This document shows positions 9,263-20,917 of a stretch of DNA of 64,000 nt, piece after piece (the first letter of the stretch is position 1; each line of letters starts with the position of its first letter). The notes beneath the pieces are model-generated. The model worked only from the letters and a program-made list of their open reading frames with translations. It was not told where the DNA came from and made no database searches. The DNA comes from Phialemonium atrogriseum (Eukaryota; Ascomycota; Sordariomycetes; Cephalothecales; Cephalothecaceae). The DNA is taken from positions 868,001 to 932,000 of the forward strand of contig NW_026848141.1 in NCBI RefSeq assembly GCF_030411735.1, written 5' to 3'. The position numbers were made by a program, and so were the translations under genes.

Positions 9263-12200
9263 ATGTTGGGGAACACCGTCAAGAATGCTGCTAGGAGAGC
9301 TGTCACAGAGCTCTCGCAGCTTCCAAAGCCGGGTGAGAAGCTCCATGGCTTTACGTTACTGCGGACGAAGCACGTTCCGGAGCTCGAGTTGACGGCCCTG
9401 CACCTACGACACGACAAGACCGGGGCCGAACATCTTCACATCTCCCGAGACGACAGCAACAATGTCTTCTCTATTGGTTTCAAGACCAACCCCCCGGACG
9501 ACACGGGCGTACCCCATATTCTGGAGCACACCACCCTCTGCGGGAGTGAAAAGTATAGTTTCCTCGACCCAGAGTCCCCTCGGTATACTCCCATCTAACA
9601 TGCATTGACAGATATCCGATTCGGGATCCCTTCTTTAAGATGCTCCCCCGAACGCTTTCGAACTTCATGAACGCCTTCACTGCGTCAGACCACACATTCT
9701 ACCCCTTTGCCACCACAAACGCCCAAGATTTCAAGAATCTGCTGTCTGTATATCTCGATGCGACCCTCCGACCGCTTCTGAAAGAGTCGGATTTCACTCA
9801 GGAAGGCTGGAGGATAGGGCCCGAAAACCCACAGGCTCTCATCGGCAACGAGGGCAAAGCAAAGCCCGAGGATGAAAAACTCGTGTTCAAGGGGGTTGTT
9901 TACAACGAGATGAAGGGGCAAATGTCGGACGCAGGCTACCTCTTCTATATCAGGTTCCAGGACCACATCTTCCCGGATATCAACAACTCCGGCGGAGACC
10001 CGCAGAAAATCACCGACTTGACTTACGAACAGCTGAGAAATTTCCATGCTGAACATTACCATCCGAGTAATGCCAAGGTCTTCACCTACGGCGACATGCC
10101 GCTGGCTGACCATTTGGTGGAGATTGACGCGCAGCTCGGCGCGTTTGGCAAGATCAAGGGCGACCTGGAAATCCGGCGGCCAGTGGATCTGAGTGATGGC
10201 CCGCGAGAAGTCACTTTGTTCGGTCCCGTTGACCCGTTGGTCGACCCGGCCAAACAGTTCAAGACGTCGCTGTCTTGGGTTCTGGGAGACACGACTGATG
10301 TTGTTGAGTCATTCTCCCTCGCATTGATATCCGCTCTGTTGATGGACGGCTATGGGTCGCCACTTTATAAGGGTCTGATCGATACCGGCCTCGGCACTGA
10401 CTGGAGCCCCAACACTGGATATGATAGTTCGGCGAGAATCGGGATATTCTCTGTTGGTCTGACAGGAGTCCAGGAAGCAGACGTGCCCAAGCTGAAGGCC
10501 GAGGTCCAAAACATCCTTCGCAACGTCCGGGCCAAGGGCTTTGAAAGGTCAAAGATCGACGGCTATCTGCACCAATTAGAACTTGGCCTCAAGCACAAGA
10601 CTGCCAATTTCGGTACGTCCCTTCTTCAGAGGCTGAAGCCGAAATGGTTTACTGGTGTCGACCCCTTCGACTCGTTGGCGTGGAATGATACCATAGCCGC
10701 CTTCGAGGCCGAGCTTGCAAAGGGCGATTACCTGGAAGGGTTGCTGGAGAAATATCTACTGAACGACAACACCCTTACTTTCACCATGGCTCCTTCGGAA
10801 ACTTACAGCCAGGAGTTGGCTAAAGAGGAGGAGACTCGCTTATCATCCAAATTATCCGAAGCAACAGCGAAGGCTGGCGGCGAAGCTGAAGCCAAAAAGA
10901 ACTTTGAGGAGCGGGAGCTGCTGTTGCTGGCAGAGCAGGCAAAGTCTAATACTGAAGACCTTGGCTGCTTGCCCAGTGTTCACGTACAGGATATTCCACG
11001 ACAGAAGGAGCCCGTTGTTGTTCGGGACGAGCTCTCTGGAACCGTCAATACTCAATGGCGGGAGGCGCCGACAAACGGACTCACCTATTTCCGCGCCATA
11101 AACACCCTTGACAACCTGCCAGACGAACTCCGAGTCCTCATTCCCCTCTTCACAGACGCGGTCATGCGCTTGGGAACAAAGGATATGACCATGGAGCAGC
11201 TCGAAGACCTCATCAAGCTCAAGACGGGAGGGGTGTCTGTTGGCTACCACTCTGCCTCTCTCCCGACCGACTTTACGAGAGCAACCGAGGGCCTCATATT
11301 CACGGGTATGGCTTTGGATCGCAACGTACCAGTTATGTTTGACCTCCTGCGCAAGTTGATCGTCGAGACCAATTTTGAGAGCCCCGAGGCGGTGCAGCAA
11401 ATACGGCAGCTTTTGCAAGCATCGGCCGACGGTGTTGTGAACGACATTGCGTCTTCAGGACATGCCTTCGCAAGGCGGTCTGCTGAGGCTGGCTTGACCT
11501 GGGACGCTTGGCTCAAGGAACAAGTCAGTGGCTTGACCCAGGTGAAGCTGGTGACTTCCCTAGCAAGTCGTCCAGAGTCGGATCAACTTGACGATGTCAT
11601 CTCGAAGCTTAAGCTGATCCAGCAGCTTGCCTTGGCTGGCAACGTCCGGACAGCTATAACTTGCGACAGCGGGAGCGTCCAGGATAATTCCTCGTCTCTG
11701 TCCAAGTTCTTGGGATCAGTCCCCACGACCCCTGTCAGCTTCCCGAAGCGGCAAGCTCCCGAGTTCGCGAGGAACGTCAAGTCCTTTTACCCTTTGCCAT
11801 ACCAGGTGTATTATGGCGCTCTTGCAGTGCCTACGGCACCGTATACCTCGGCCGATGGCGCGCCGCTGCAGATCCTCTCTCAGCTCCTGACTCACAAGCA
11901 CCTTCATCACGAGATCAGAGAGAAGGGCGGCGCCTACGGCGGAGGGGCGTATTCTCGTCCCCTCGACGGCATTTTCGGGTTTTACTCGTACCGCGACCCG
12001 AATCCTCTAAACACGATGAACATCATGCGGAACGCCGGTCGCTGGGCAGTTGATAAGAAATGGACAGATCGGGACCTCGAGGAGGCAAAGATCTCGGTCT
12101 TCCAAGGTGTCGACGCTCCCAGATCTGTCAACGAGGAGGGTATGGGCCGATTCCTGTACGGCGTGACCGAGGAGATGAAGCAGAAGCGGAGAGAACAGCT

Positions 12201-12360
12201 TCTCGACGTTACTAAAGACCAGGTCCGGGAGGTTGCGCAGAAGTACGTCGTCGACGCCCTTGCCAAGGAATCCGAACGACTGGTCTTCCTCGGGGAGAAA
12301 CGAGCCTGGGTAAATGATGACTGGAAAGTCAACGAGATGGACATCAATGGCGTGGAGTAA
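9263..12360 (+). CDS. CYM1: mitochondrial presequence protease (CYM1/PreP type)
   Basis: Matrix metallopeptidase of the pitrilysin (M16C) family that degrades cleaved targeting presequences and other short peptides. Exon 1 is 9263-9552 and exon 2 is 9612-12360. The 59-bp intron has donor GTATAG, branch site CTAAC and acceptor CAG, and the joined frame restores K-Y-P-I-R-D. The product is 1012 aa, the usual length. The inverted zinc motif H-I-L-E-H is at residues 85-89, the downstream glutamate helix lies in the VVYNEMKGQ stretch, and the C-terminal half keeps the REKGGAYGGGAY substrate-binding region. The N-terminus is basic and Ser/Thr-containing, as expected of a matrix import signal. The start is the first ATG; in-frame codons upstream of it lack an ATG. 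The symbol follows yeast usage. Confidence 0.96.
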
Positions 12361-13369
12361 TCGCTTGCGACATTCCTCCACTCCCTGTGTATTTCTATTG
12401 TGTACGAACAAATACCGATGATACCCTTCTCCAAACCGAGAGGCTGCTCGTCCTGCATTGCCTCTTGATTTAACTACCTACCTACACTAGACTCATTCCT
12501 TGAGTCTTGGCGCCAGTCATTGATATGGCTGGGCTGAAAAAGCGTTCAGATATGATACGTCTCCTTGCCTACATCCCAATGGCACCGAGACCACTGCAAA
12601 ACGCGAGAAGAAGATCCCGAAGAGGGGGCCGCTTTCGTGGCAACCCACGGCTCGTTCTCTCAGAACCGTCTTCCATAGATTTGGATCCACGGCCTAAAGA
12701 ACAGAGGACATGCTGATTTGATATCCTGTTGATTTGCCTCGGTAGAAAATGTCCTCATTCCCCTGATTTTTACGCCGCATACGTCATTAGCCAATGCGGC
12801 TCAAGTAAAACCCGTGCGGACTTGATCGCCAAGTGTGTAGGTAGTGTAACTGGCTGCTGTGAACTGGAATGGAAACCGTTGAGGAAAAGGGGGCGAACAC
12901 TGGTTGCCACTGCAGGTATATGCGCATGTGGCAGTGCAAGGTCGACGGCCGAACGATGAAGCGAGATTGTGAGGTATAACCTTATTTCCCCTGGTTGCCA
13001 GCCTGCCAAGGACGAATCCGAGATAGTGAAGACGGGGGTTTCTAGGATTGAGTGGCGACAGTCACTGATTTAGAAGAGAAAACACCAGCAGAGTGAGTAT
13101 GCGGAGTAATTTCATGTAGTATGGCAGCGCCTCGTATCCTGAGCACGGAAAATAGGCTAATATTGGACTTAACTTTCGCTATGCGCGGTTTTCACTCCTC
13201 CAGATGAGGGCTACTGCTCCTGGATATTTCCGTCAAGATGACGGTGTTTGGTCCGTAAATGTGGTGACTCGTGTATCGGGGTGTTCGTGGTGTTAGTGGA
13301 GCATCAAAGTTTGCCCCTGTCAGAGTCGAAGATCTGTGGCTGGATCAGGTACCGACCTAACTAATTTGT
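12361..13369. other. intergenic, no gene seen
   Basis: Between the presequence protease stop and the likely leader of the ornithine decarboxylase gene I see only short overlapping frames without domain signal. The 3' end of the protease transcript and the promoter of the next gene must lie here. Confidence 0.5.
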
Positions 13370-14097
13370 ATGGGTCTCGACCTCAAATTTTTTTCTAACC
13401 TTGACCCACTTAAACAGTTTGTGTGTGGTGCCGCTACGGGTTTTGAAGAACCCTCCCCGCCATGCCCCACCATCAACGAGGTTAGCTCTCATATTAACCA
13501 CAAACACCATTTTTCCCGTCCTGCTTTCTCCTTCATCCTTCAACTCTTTACCGCCATCCATCGATTCTAAGGAATTGAGCATTCAGACGAGCTCTCCCAT
13601 TCTGGAAGTCTGCTCAGCGTCATCTACAATACTCGCAAGACCATCTGGTCCCGACTGCCTTTGGTCCCCTCAAAGGCAACTATTCTACTACGGCTTTCTC
13701 GGCCGTGACATTTGTCTCTGATCAAGATTTCCGCCTCCGGAGAACCTTCCATATCATCAACTACCTACCACCACCTGCTGTTGAGGTTGTCTAAGACGCC
13801 CGAGTCCGTTTTGTTTGACTCGTCCTACAACCAAAGCCCTTTGTTCCCCCCCAACAACCAGCTGCCGCATAGGACGAGTTCTGAGGTTCTTCCTCTAACA
13901 GAGGGAGAGTCGAGGAGGCCTCGTCAGATCACTTCGGGATCACTTTGTTTCCGATTTCGACCACCTTAACACCCGCCTGAACACCCAACTTCAGCCCCTA
14001 CCAAAGGATTATTAATCCTACCTACCTCGCTCTCGAGATTTCCTGGCCCATCAGTCCTCCCGCTTCGCCCGTTCTCTCACCGCCAACCCCCGGGGAT
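13370..14097 (+). promoter_or_regulatory. putative long leader of ornithine decarboxylase with upstream ORFs
   Basis: A pyrimidine-rich, largely gene-free 730 bp precedes the ODC start. It contains an ATG at 13370 opening a 66-codon frame ending at 13570, and a nested ATG at 13462 opening a 7-codon frame ending TAG at 13485. Long leaders with upstream ORFs are typical of polyamine-regulated ODC and related genes in fungi. Transcript limits are not visible from sequence, so assigning this stretch to the mRNA is inference. Confidence 0.4.
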
Positions 14098-15553
14098 ATG
14101 GTTATGGCAACAGCTCTCATCGACAGCTTTGCTCCACTAGAATTTACCAATAACCATCTTCTTTATAAGGAGACTCTCGATAGATTTATCGAGCAACAAA
14201 ACAATCATGGCGGGAATATCGGGTTACCGTCCAAGGAGGAACTAATTGGCGACGCTCTCCGCGAGCGTGTGGAGAGTGTTGACCATGAGTTCTGTGCACC
14301 AGGAGATGAGGACACCTTCTTCGTGGCCGACCTCGGCGAGGTCTATCGTCAGCACCTACGTTGGAAGCTGAATCTTCCTCGCGTCAAGCCCTTTTATGGT
14401 AAGACAACCAACCACCCTCCTTTCGCCTCACTTGACCAGTCGACTAACAAATTCGTGAATAGCTGTCAAGTGCAACCCGGATCCGAAGGTCTTGCAGCTT
14501 CTGTCCTCGCTGGGGACCGGCTTCGATTGCGCCTCCAAGGCCGAGATCGAGCAGGTTCTGGGCATGGGCGTCGATCCTGCTCGGATTATCTACGCACAGC
14601 CATGCAAGACCAACTCGTATGTTCGCTACGTTGCCAGCCACGGCGTGCGCCAGATGACATTCGACAACGCCGATGAGCTGCGCAAGATTGCGCGCCTATT
14701 CCCGGAAGCCGAACTGTACCTGCGCATCCTGACCGATGATTCGTCATCGCTTTGCCGTCTAAGCCAGAAGTTTGGTGCCTCCCTTGACAGCACCAACAAT
14801 CTGCTCGATCTTGCGAGCCGCCTAGGATTGAATGTTGTGGGCGTCAGCTTCCACGTCGGATCCGGCGCGTCTGATCCGTTGGCCTTCCTGAAGGCTGTCC
14901 GGGACGCCCACCACGTCTTCCAGCAGGGGGCGGCATGCGGCTTCGACATGAAGACTCTTGATGTCGGCGGCGGCTTCTGCAGCGATGCCAGCTTTGAGGA
15001 CATGGCCGGGGTGCTGCGCAGCGCCCTCGACGAGTACTTCCCTGCCCACACGGGCATCAACATCATTGCCGAGCCCGGTCGCTACTATGTCTCGTCCGCG
15101 TTCACGATCGCGTGCAACGTCATCGCCCGCCGCACCCTTGAGGACCCCGCGGCGGTCAACGGCGCCGTCAGCACCAGCCGCGAAAGCAGCTACATGATCT
15201 ACATCAACGACGGGTTGTACGGCAACTTCAGCAGCATCATGTTCGACCACCAGCACCCCGTCGCCAAGGTCCTCCGCGCCGACGGACGCACAATCTACGG
15301 CACTGCGGCCGCCGGGGCCGTCCCCGACGGCATCGAGTACAGCATCTGGGGCCCGACTTGCGATGGCATCGACCGCATCACCGAGAGCATCCGCTTCGAC
15401 GCGGTCCTCGACGTCGGTGACTGGCTCTACTTTGAGGACATGGGTGCCTACACCAAGTGCTCTGCCACCAAGTTCAACGGCTTCTCCGACGATCACGATG
15501 TCATCTACGTCTGCAGCGAGCTGGGTGCCAAGGCCCTCCTTGGCTGGTTGTGA
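14098..15553 (+). CDS. spe-1: ornithine decarboxylase
   Basis: PLP-dependent group IV decarboxylase that converts ornithine to putrescine, the first step of polyamine synthesis in the cytosol. Exon 1 is 14098-14398 and exon 2 is 14463-15553. The 64-bp intron has donor GTAAGA and branch GACTAAC, and splits the Ala codon of P-F-Y-A-V-K-C-N. The product is 463 aa. Lys103 in that motif is the Schiff-base lysine. D-V-G-G-G-F and E-P-G-R-Y-Y-V are the PLP phosphate-binding segments, and W-G-P-T-C-D-G (Cys near 400) is the active-site loop contributed across the dimer. A second ATG two codons downstream could also serve as start. Regulation by polyamines through the leader and by antizyme is known for the family. 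The symbol is the Neurospora one. Confidence 0.96.
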
Positions 15554-16096
15554 AGCCGACGTCGCGGTACATTCCCAGTGGCATGTGCTGTGCCCGAGGC
15601 AGATGAGTCGATGCCCATGTTTCCAGTTGGATATGCGGGAAGCTGCAAGAATGATCACGGATTGATAAAGGGCCTTTTTTTGATGTTCTGTTCCACTTGT
15701 CTGTCGAAGACGTCGCCAAAGAAAAACCACTATAAAATAGAGGATTGTTGGTTGCAATACGACGGCGTTGCTCTGCGCAGCCGCCATCGGGGTGCAGCCG
15801 AAGCATAAAGAGTCTTGTCGTTCTTGTTGTCTCGCTTCATGGCTCTGGGTCATGACCGCTCTCATTATAGATAGAGATAGCTCATGATCCTGGTCATGGA
15901 GATGAATACGATATAATGGCCCACAAAACCAACCTCTAAATGACGTGAAATGAAGTAGACTTTCCAACTGTTCTTCGCTGCTCTGCTCTAATGTATTCCG
16001 TCTTTACTTGACTTGCTAATACGGGCTACATACTGTAGAAGCAGATCCGACGACAATGGGACAAGCCAACCACCGAGAACCAAGCCGATTCTCGAC
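15554..16096. other. convergent intergenic spacer
   Basis: This separates the stop codons of the plus-strand ornithine decarboxylase and the minus-strand metalloprotease, so both 3' UTRs fall here. An AT-rich CTATAAAATAGAG stretch near 15730 may belong to 3'-end formation. No gene seen. Confidence 0.5.
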
Positions 16097-19000
16097 TCAG
16101 CCCTCCATATTATCGTCAGAATCGGATCCACCCTCGGCACCCTCCATCAACGCGTCCTCCTCCTCGCTCATGCTGTCGTCGTCACCATCTTCATCGTCGT
16201 CATCATCGTCGTCGTCGTCGTCCTCATCCTCCTCGCCATCCTGGCCGTCGGAGAGGCCGTAGGCCTCGTGGAAGTGGCTCAGGGGCTGGACCTGGGTCTT
16301 GTAGCCCATGGCCGTGAGCGCCTTCTCCATGTTCTGCGGTAGTTGGGAAGTCCCGAGGTTAGTACAAGTCTGCCTCGCCGCGTGCCTTGGTGTGACAGAT
16401 TTGAAAACATATGGGGAGAATGTTCGAGAGGGCAGAGGAGGAGGAGGTCTGGGGAGAAAAAAGAGACATAAAAAAAGGGGGGGAGGCGAAAGGGGAAAAG
16501 AAGAAGAGAAACATGGGAAAACAGGTCTGATTTCGCTCGCAAACTCACCTCCCGCATGATGGGCGCACACGTGACGACGACGTTGCTCTTCCCCGGTTCG
16601 AAGACGGGCAGCACCAGCTCGGCCATGACGGCCCTGATGTCGTCGTCGGAGACCTCCCTAACCCGGGCCAAGATCCCCTCGGTCCAGCCCGCCGGGTCCA
16701 GGCCCCTGACGACGCCGAGGACGAAGTTCTGCTGGGCCGCGGCCGACATGGTGGCCTGCTCGTCGGCGAAGGACATGACGATGCCGCTGACGGCGCCCTC
16801 GCGCAGGTGCCGGTCGACGGGGTCCTCGCCCGACGCGATGCGCGCCACGGCCGCGCGGCTCGCGTCGATGGCCTTGCTGGCGTCGGGCGACCGGTACACG
16901 CGGTACTGCACGCAGCCCGCGTCGAGCTCGCGCGAGAAGCCGACGCCGTACGCCAGCCCGTTGCCCCGCACCGCGTTCCAGAGCGGGCCCTCCACCGCCT
17001 CGAGGTAGCCCAGCGCCACGAGGTAGGCCGGCAGGCGCGGGTCCGTGTATGACGTCAGCCCCGCCGCCGTGCTGACGCTGTAGGAGCTGTCGAGCGTCGT
17101 CATGGGGATGATGACGCTGCCGTAGCCGCCGGGGCTCTTGCCCTCGGGGTTGAGCATGGTGTACGGCGCGACGATCGGCAGGTTCTCCTTGCTGGTGTCG
17201 AGCCCCGGGGCCGACGTCAGCACGTCCCACGCCGCGGCCGGGTTGGGCAGCTTGGGGACGTTGGCGGTCACGAGGACGCGTATGTTCTGGAAGGTGAATA
17301 GGGAGCGGCGGAGTTCTTCGAACCAGGCGACGACCGTCTCCGGCTCCTTCTCGAGCAGCTTCCTGAGGCGACGGAGATATACAGCCTTTACGAGAGTGCG
17401 CTTCGCAACCGGGAGACTCTCGAGGACCTGGTGAAGTGCCATGTTGACTTCGAGCGCCATGGCGCGGCCGTCACGCTTGGCTTCCGGGATGTCAGCGAGG
17501 GCTTTGGCAACGCTGGCCTTCAGTCGGACGGGGTCGAAGATGCTATCGAACATCAAGGTCCGTAGCCAGTCGATGATTGTGGTGTATTTCTCAGGCTCCA
17601 CCTGGAATTGAATGGCCATGCCCTCGGAATCGCCAACGCGCCCCGCTCCGCCAAGATGGTAGCTGACCGTTTCCTTCTCGAGTTCCATGACCACTTCCTC
17701 GAACCCCATGCGCTGTCCGTGGCGCATCACGGGGGTATTGAAGAAGTTGTCCGCAAACAAGGCCAGAAGGGGCTTGTACTTCACGGGCGTCTCGGATGTG
17801 CCAATGTGGACGGTGATGTGCACGAAATTGGTCGGCACATCCTCGAATTGGAGGAAAAGGGGTAATCCCTGTGGCGAGCCGTCGACGACCTTCTGCACCG
17901 GGTTTGATGGAACACCTAGTGTCCTCGCTTTTCCAGATCGGGCGGTTGTAGACTCAATAAAGTGTATTGATTTCGTGCTGGGTACCTCCCACCTGTCAAG
18001 TACCTCGGGTGGTATTGGCTGATCGTTGATCGACTTTGCCTCCTCTAGCCTCTTGCTCAGCTTTTCAAGTCCCTCGGCACCCAGCTCCTCGTTCCTCTTT
18101 GCCAACCGTGCCTTTTCCGCTTCCTTCAGCGTCGTTGCGAGTTTCATGGATGGCTTTCCAAGGATCGAGACATGGTGGGCATCTGAAATCCATCTTCTGA
18201 GGAATTCGCGCCATTGCTCGTCGGTCCATCCTTCAAGGGTGTCGTATTCCTTCAATGACTGGAGGTCCGCAAGAGTCGAGCCGTCACGCTTGCCAAAGAG
18301 ATAGTCCGCAATAATATTGCCAGAATAGAACTGTTCGGAGCCTTCGGCTTGGAACTTGACCTGGCGCCGCTCTCTGCTTATGCAGTCCTTCATATATTGC
18401 ATGTCAAGTGGCTCCGATGCCACTTCCTTGAGCAAGGAAATCAGGCGTTGCTCGACGAAGGCGAGCTTCTCGGTTGCGACACCGGTGGGCTGGAACCAGA
18501 TAACCGAGTTCGGGCGACTGTCATACCACCAAGCCACGGAGCTAGCAAGTTCTTCCTTCTCCACAATGACATTCTCGACGACAGAGACCGAGGAGCCGCA
18601 GAGGTATGTCATAAGGATGTTGAGAGCGGTGGTCTGGACCTGGTCTATGCAGCTCGGGCCAAAGAATGCAACGGTGATTTCGCCCATCGACTCGTCCTCC
18701 TCTGGAAACTCGACCGTCTCGACAACGGTCTCCTTCAGTGGTGGGGGCTGAGGTGAGTCGACAAACGGTCGCTTGAAAGGGGCCTCTGCCGCAGGGATAT
18801 CATCCTTAATGCTCTCTTCGAACTCGTCCAAGATCTCGAGTAGATTTTGATGATCCGTCTCGCCGACGATGACGACGGCGAGGTTTCGAGGCTGGTACAT
18901 GGCCTTGTGGAACTCTCGTATCCTCTCTGGGGTCAGGACCCTGAGGGCTTCCATCATGCCTCCGGTCTCATATCGAAATCCCACGTTCTCTGGATACAGG

Positions 19001-19527
19001 AGACGCCGGGCCCTCAGATCCATCAGCTCGGTGCTGCCATATTGAAGAGCCTGCATCTCCGAGTAAACCACACCGGCATCGTTTCCCTCTCCGTCTATGT
19101 GATGGACTTCGGTGACGCAACCTTCGTCGGTGAGAGTCGGCAAGATGACATGCTCAAGGTAGACCGGAAGAATCTGGGCAAAGCCATCCCAACCAGCTGT
19201 CTCGAGGGTATAGGCTGTATGGTCAACGGCAGTCCATGCATTGGTCCCGGAATACGCTCGCGAGGCTAGCTTGTCGAGAAGGCCTTTGTACCGGTAGTTC
19301 TTGGAGCCCATGAAGACCAAGTGTTCGAGAGTATGGGGGGCGCCGGAGTCATCAAGGATCTCCGTAGCCAGGGTGAAGTAGCCATTTATCTTGGGTCCCT
19401 TGCGGTCGGCTACGATGACCTGCATTCCACTGCGTTCAGACTCATAGTGGGTGATAACGGTTGGCGCATAGTCCGTCTGGAAACTCTGAACTTTGCGAAA
19501 CCGTGGTTGCTGTTTTGCTGCCGGCAT
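16097..19527 (-). CDS. M16-family zinc metalloprotease, cytosolic YOL098C type
   Basis: Large pitrilysin-fold peptidase, distinct from the CYM1-type gene 4 kb away. Exon 1 runs 19527-16549 and exon 2 16333-16097, with a 215-bp intron (donor GTGAGT, acceptor CGCAG). The product is 1071 aa. The zinc motif H-T-L-E-H is at residues 65-69, followed by the VVYSEMQ glutamate segment. The last exon ends in a run of about ten Asp within a DE-rich tail. I prefer the ATG at 19527, just before the conserved K-Q-Q-P-R-F-R-K-V-Q start. An upstream in-frame ATG at 19638 would add 37 mostly hydrophobic residues ending R-R-H-F, which could be leader or a targeting extension. The substrate is not known from sequence. 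The intron is unusually long for this window. Confidence 0.92.
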
Positions 19528-19872
19528 ATTGAACCCAAAGTGTCTACGCAGAGACACTTGAAGAATGCTAAACACACGATTAGCGGCGGAGATAAGAGAG
19601 AGAATAAATATAGACGAAAGCGAGAGCGGTGAGGGCATAATGTTAAAAAGGTGTTAAATACGCCATCTCAGTCCAAGTCTCGCCCCCGTTGGTCAAGCTT
19701 GATGGTGTTGGCCATTGTTGACTTGTACTCAAGGCAATCCCGTTTAAAAAAGGACACATAAACATAAACACACAAGATAAGAATTTGATAATAAGAGGCG
19801 GCAAATAGAAGCAGAGTTAGGTCGTCGCCTGCAAGCCAAGCGCCGTGTTTTTGCTTCATGATGAGCAAATGC

Positions 19873-19971
19873 CTACCCGCTATCCATGTCGAGACGAGAC
19901 AAGACAATAGCCAACAGAGCTGCTACTGCACCATAGAGGAGGACCTGCGATATCTCTGTCCGCTTGAACAT
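19873..19971 (-). CDS. possible 32-aa single-pass membrane peptide or 3' exon
   Basis: A short frame starts M-F-K-R-T-E-I-S-Q and continues into one uninterrupted hydrophobic segment (V-L-L-Y-G-A-V-A-A-L-L-A-I-V-L) before an R-L-D-M-D-S-G end. It sits in the same frame as, and 61 bp beyond the stop of, the frame ending at 20032, so it could be a separate tiny gene, a missed terminal exon, or chance. I recognise no family. Confidence 0.25.
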   Translation of the reverse strand: MFKRTEISQVLLYGAVAALLAIVLSRLDMDSG

Positions 19972-20031
19972 GCTGGTCTTGGGGGCCCGGGATGGGCGAG
20001 AGACATTGGCAACAGCAATAGACAACTTATG

Positions 20032-20752
20032 CTAGGGCTCAAGCTCGGCGATCTCTTTGCAGAGTCGGTTGTTGCCCGTGTGTCTGTGGTAGTCCTCTTG
20101 GAGTTCCAGGATATAGGCAAGGAGTGTGGAAAGGGCTGCACAACTAACGACATTTGGGGAAACGGCAGTTGGATTGGCGCGAAGTGAGGGGTTCTTGTTC
20201 GGATTGCCAGTGATGTGGCTTACATACCGACTTCGCAGGTTCAAGGCCGCTGTCTGCAACCAGACAGATGCAGCTGACGAAAGAGCCGTCGAGATACTGG
20301 AAGGCCAAATAACAAGGGAAGACTCCCTTGTTTCTTCGTTTATCCTTTCCGTTAAACCACGGCAGACGGGAAAACTGATGTCTCGGCAAGGACAGCGCTG
20401 GCCTCCGACCTCATAGGGAAGGCGTGTTCGAGCTGAAGGCTGGTTGGAAGCCTCTAAAAATATATGCCCGGTAATGTCGGGGAGTCCGGAGGTTCTCTGG
20501 AATCTTGTCGGGTGTCTCAACGGTGAACCAGCAAAACCGAGTCGTGGAGGTATCTGTGTACTGATGTGGGGCTCCAAATTCCCGGCTACAATGTGTGCCT
20601 GCCAGTTGTTGGAGATCGCCTTCTGTTTTCCCCACTTCGTCCCACGTGATCTGTCGAACAATCTGGATATGTATAAGTGCGGTGTCAATGGTCCGCCGCC
20701 TGTTGACTTCACATATCGTTGGAGAGCGAAACTTCCTGCTATGGAAAGGCAC
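20032..20752 (-). CDS. weak hypothetical gene with one plausible intron
   Basis: The minus-strand frame is open to the stop at 20032 and ends with a coiled-coil-like segment (T-L-L-A-Y-I-L-E-L-Q-E-D-Y-H-R). A credible intron lies at 20227-20144 (donor GTATGT, acceptor GTTAG, 84 bp). Its removal keeps the frame and joins L-R-S-R to C-A-A-L. The frame has no ATG of its own, so the start must come from an upstream exon, possibly the ATG at 20752 in another frame. The product is unrecognised and the 5' structure is unresolved. Confidence 0.3.
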
Positions 20753-20917
20753 GGAAGACGGCCTTCACAGGCCACAACATAAGAAGGGTGGGAAAACGAT
20801 AGGTATATGATGTGGTCAGTATCTATGACCAAACTACCTTTCAGCTACTAGGTGTAGTTTGGTAGTTTGGCCTTGTATGTGGCCATTCAGGGACATCATG
20901 ATATCGTCTTGTATCCC

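Noticed and set aside
10852..11418. Minus-strand 188-codon frame inside the presequence protease gene
   Set aside because: Antisense shadow of a conserved coding exon; no recognisable protein.
14822..15967. Minus-strand 381-codon frame over ornithine decarboxylase
   Set aside because: Overlaps the conserved exon throughout, Ala/Val/Asp-biased mirror of GC-rich codons, no independent support.
16549..19638. Start of the M16 protease at the upstream ATG 19638
   Set aside because: The 37 extra residues are hydrophobic and precede the conserved start region, while the ATG at 19527 sits directly before it. Kept only as an alternative.
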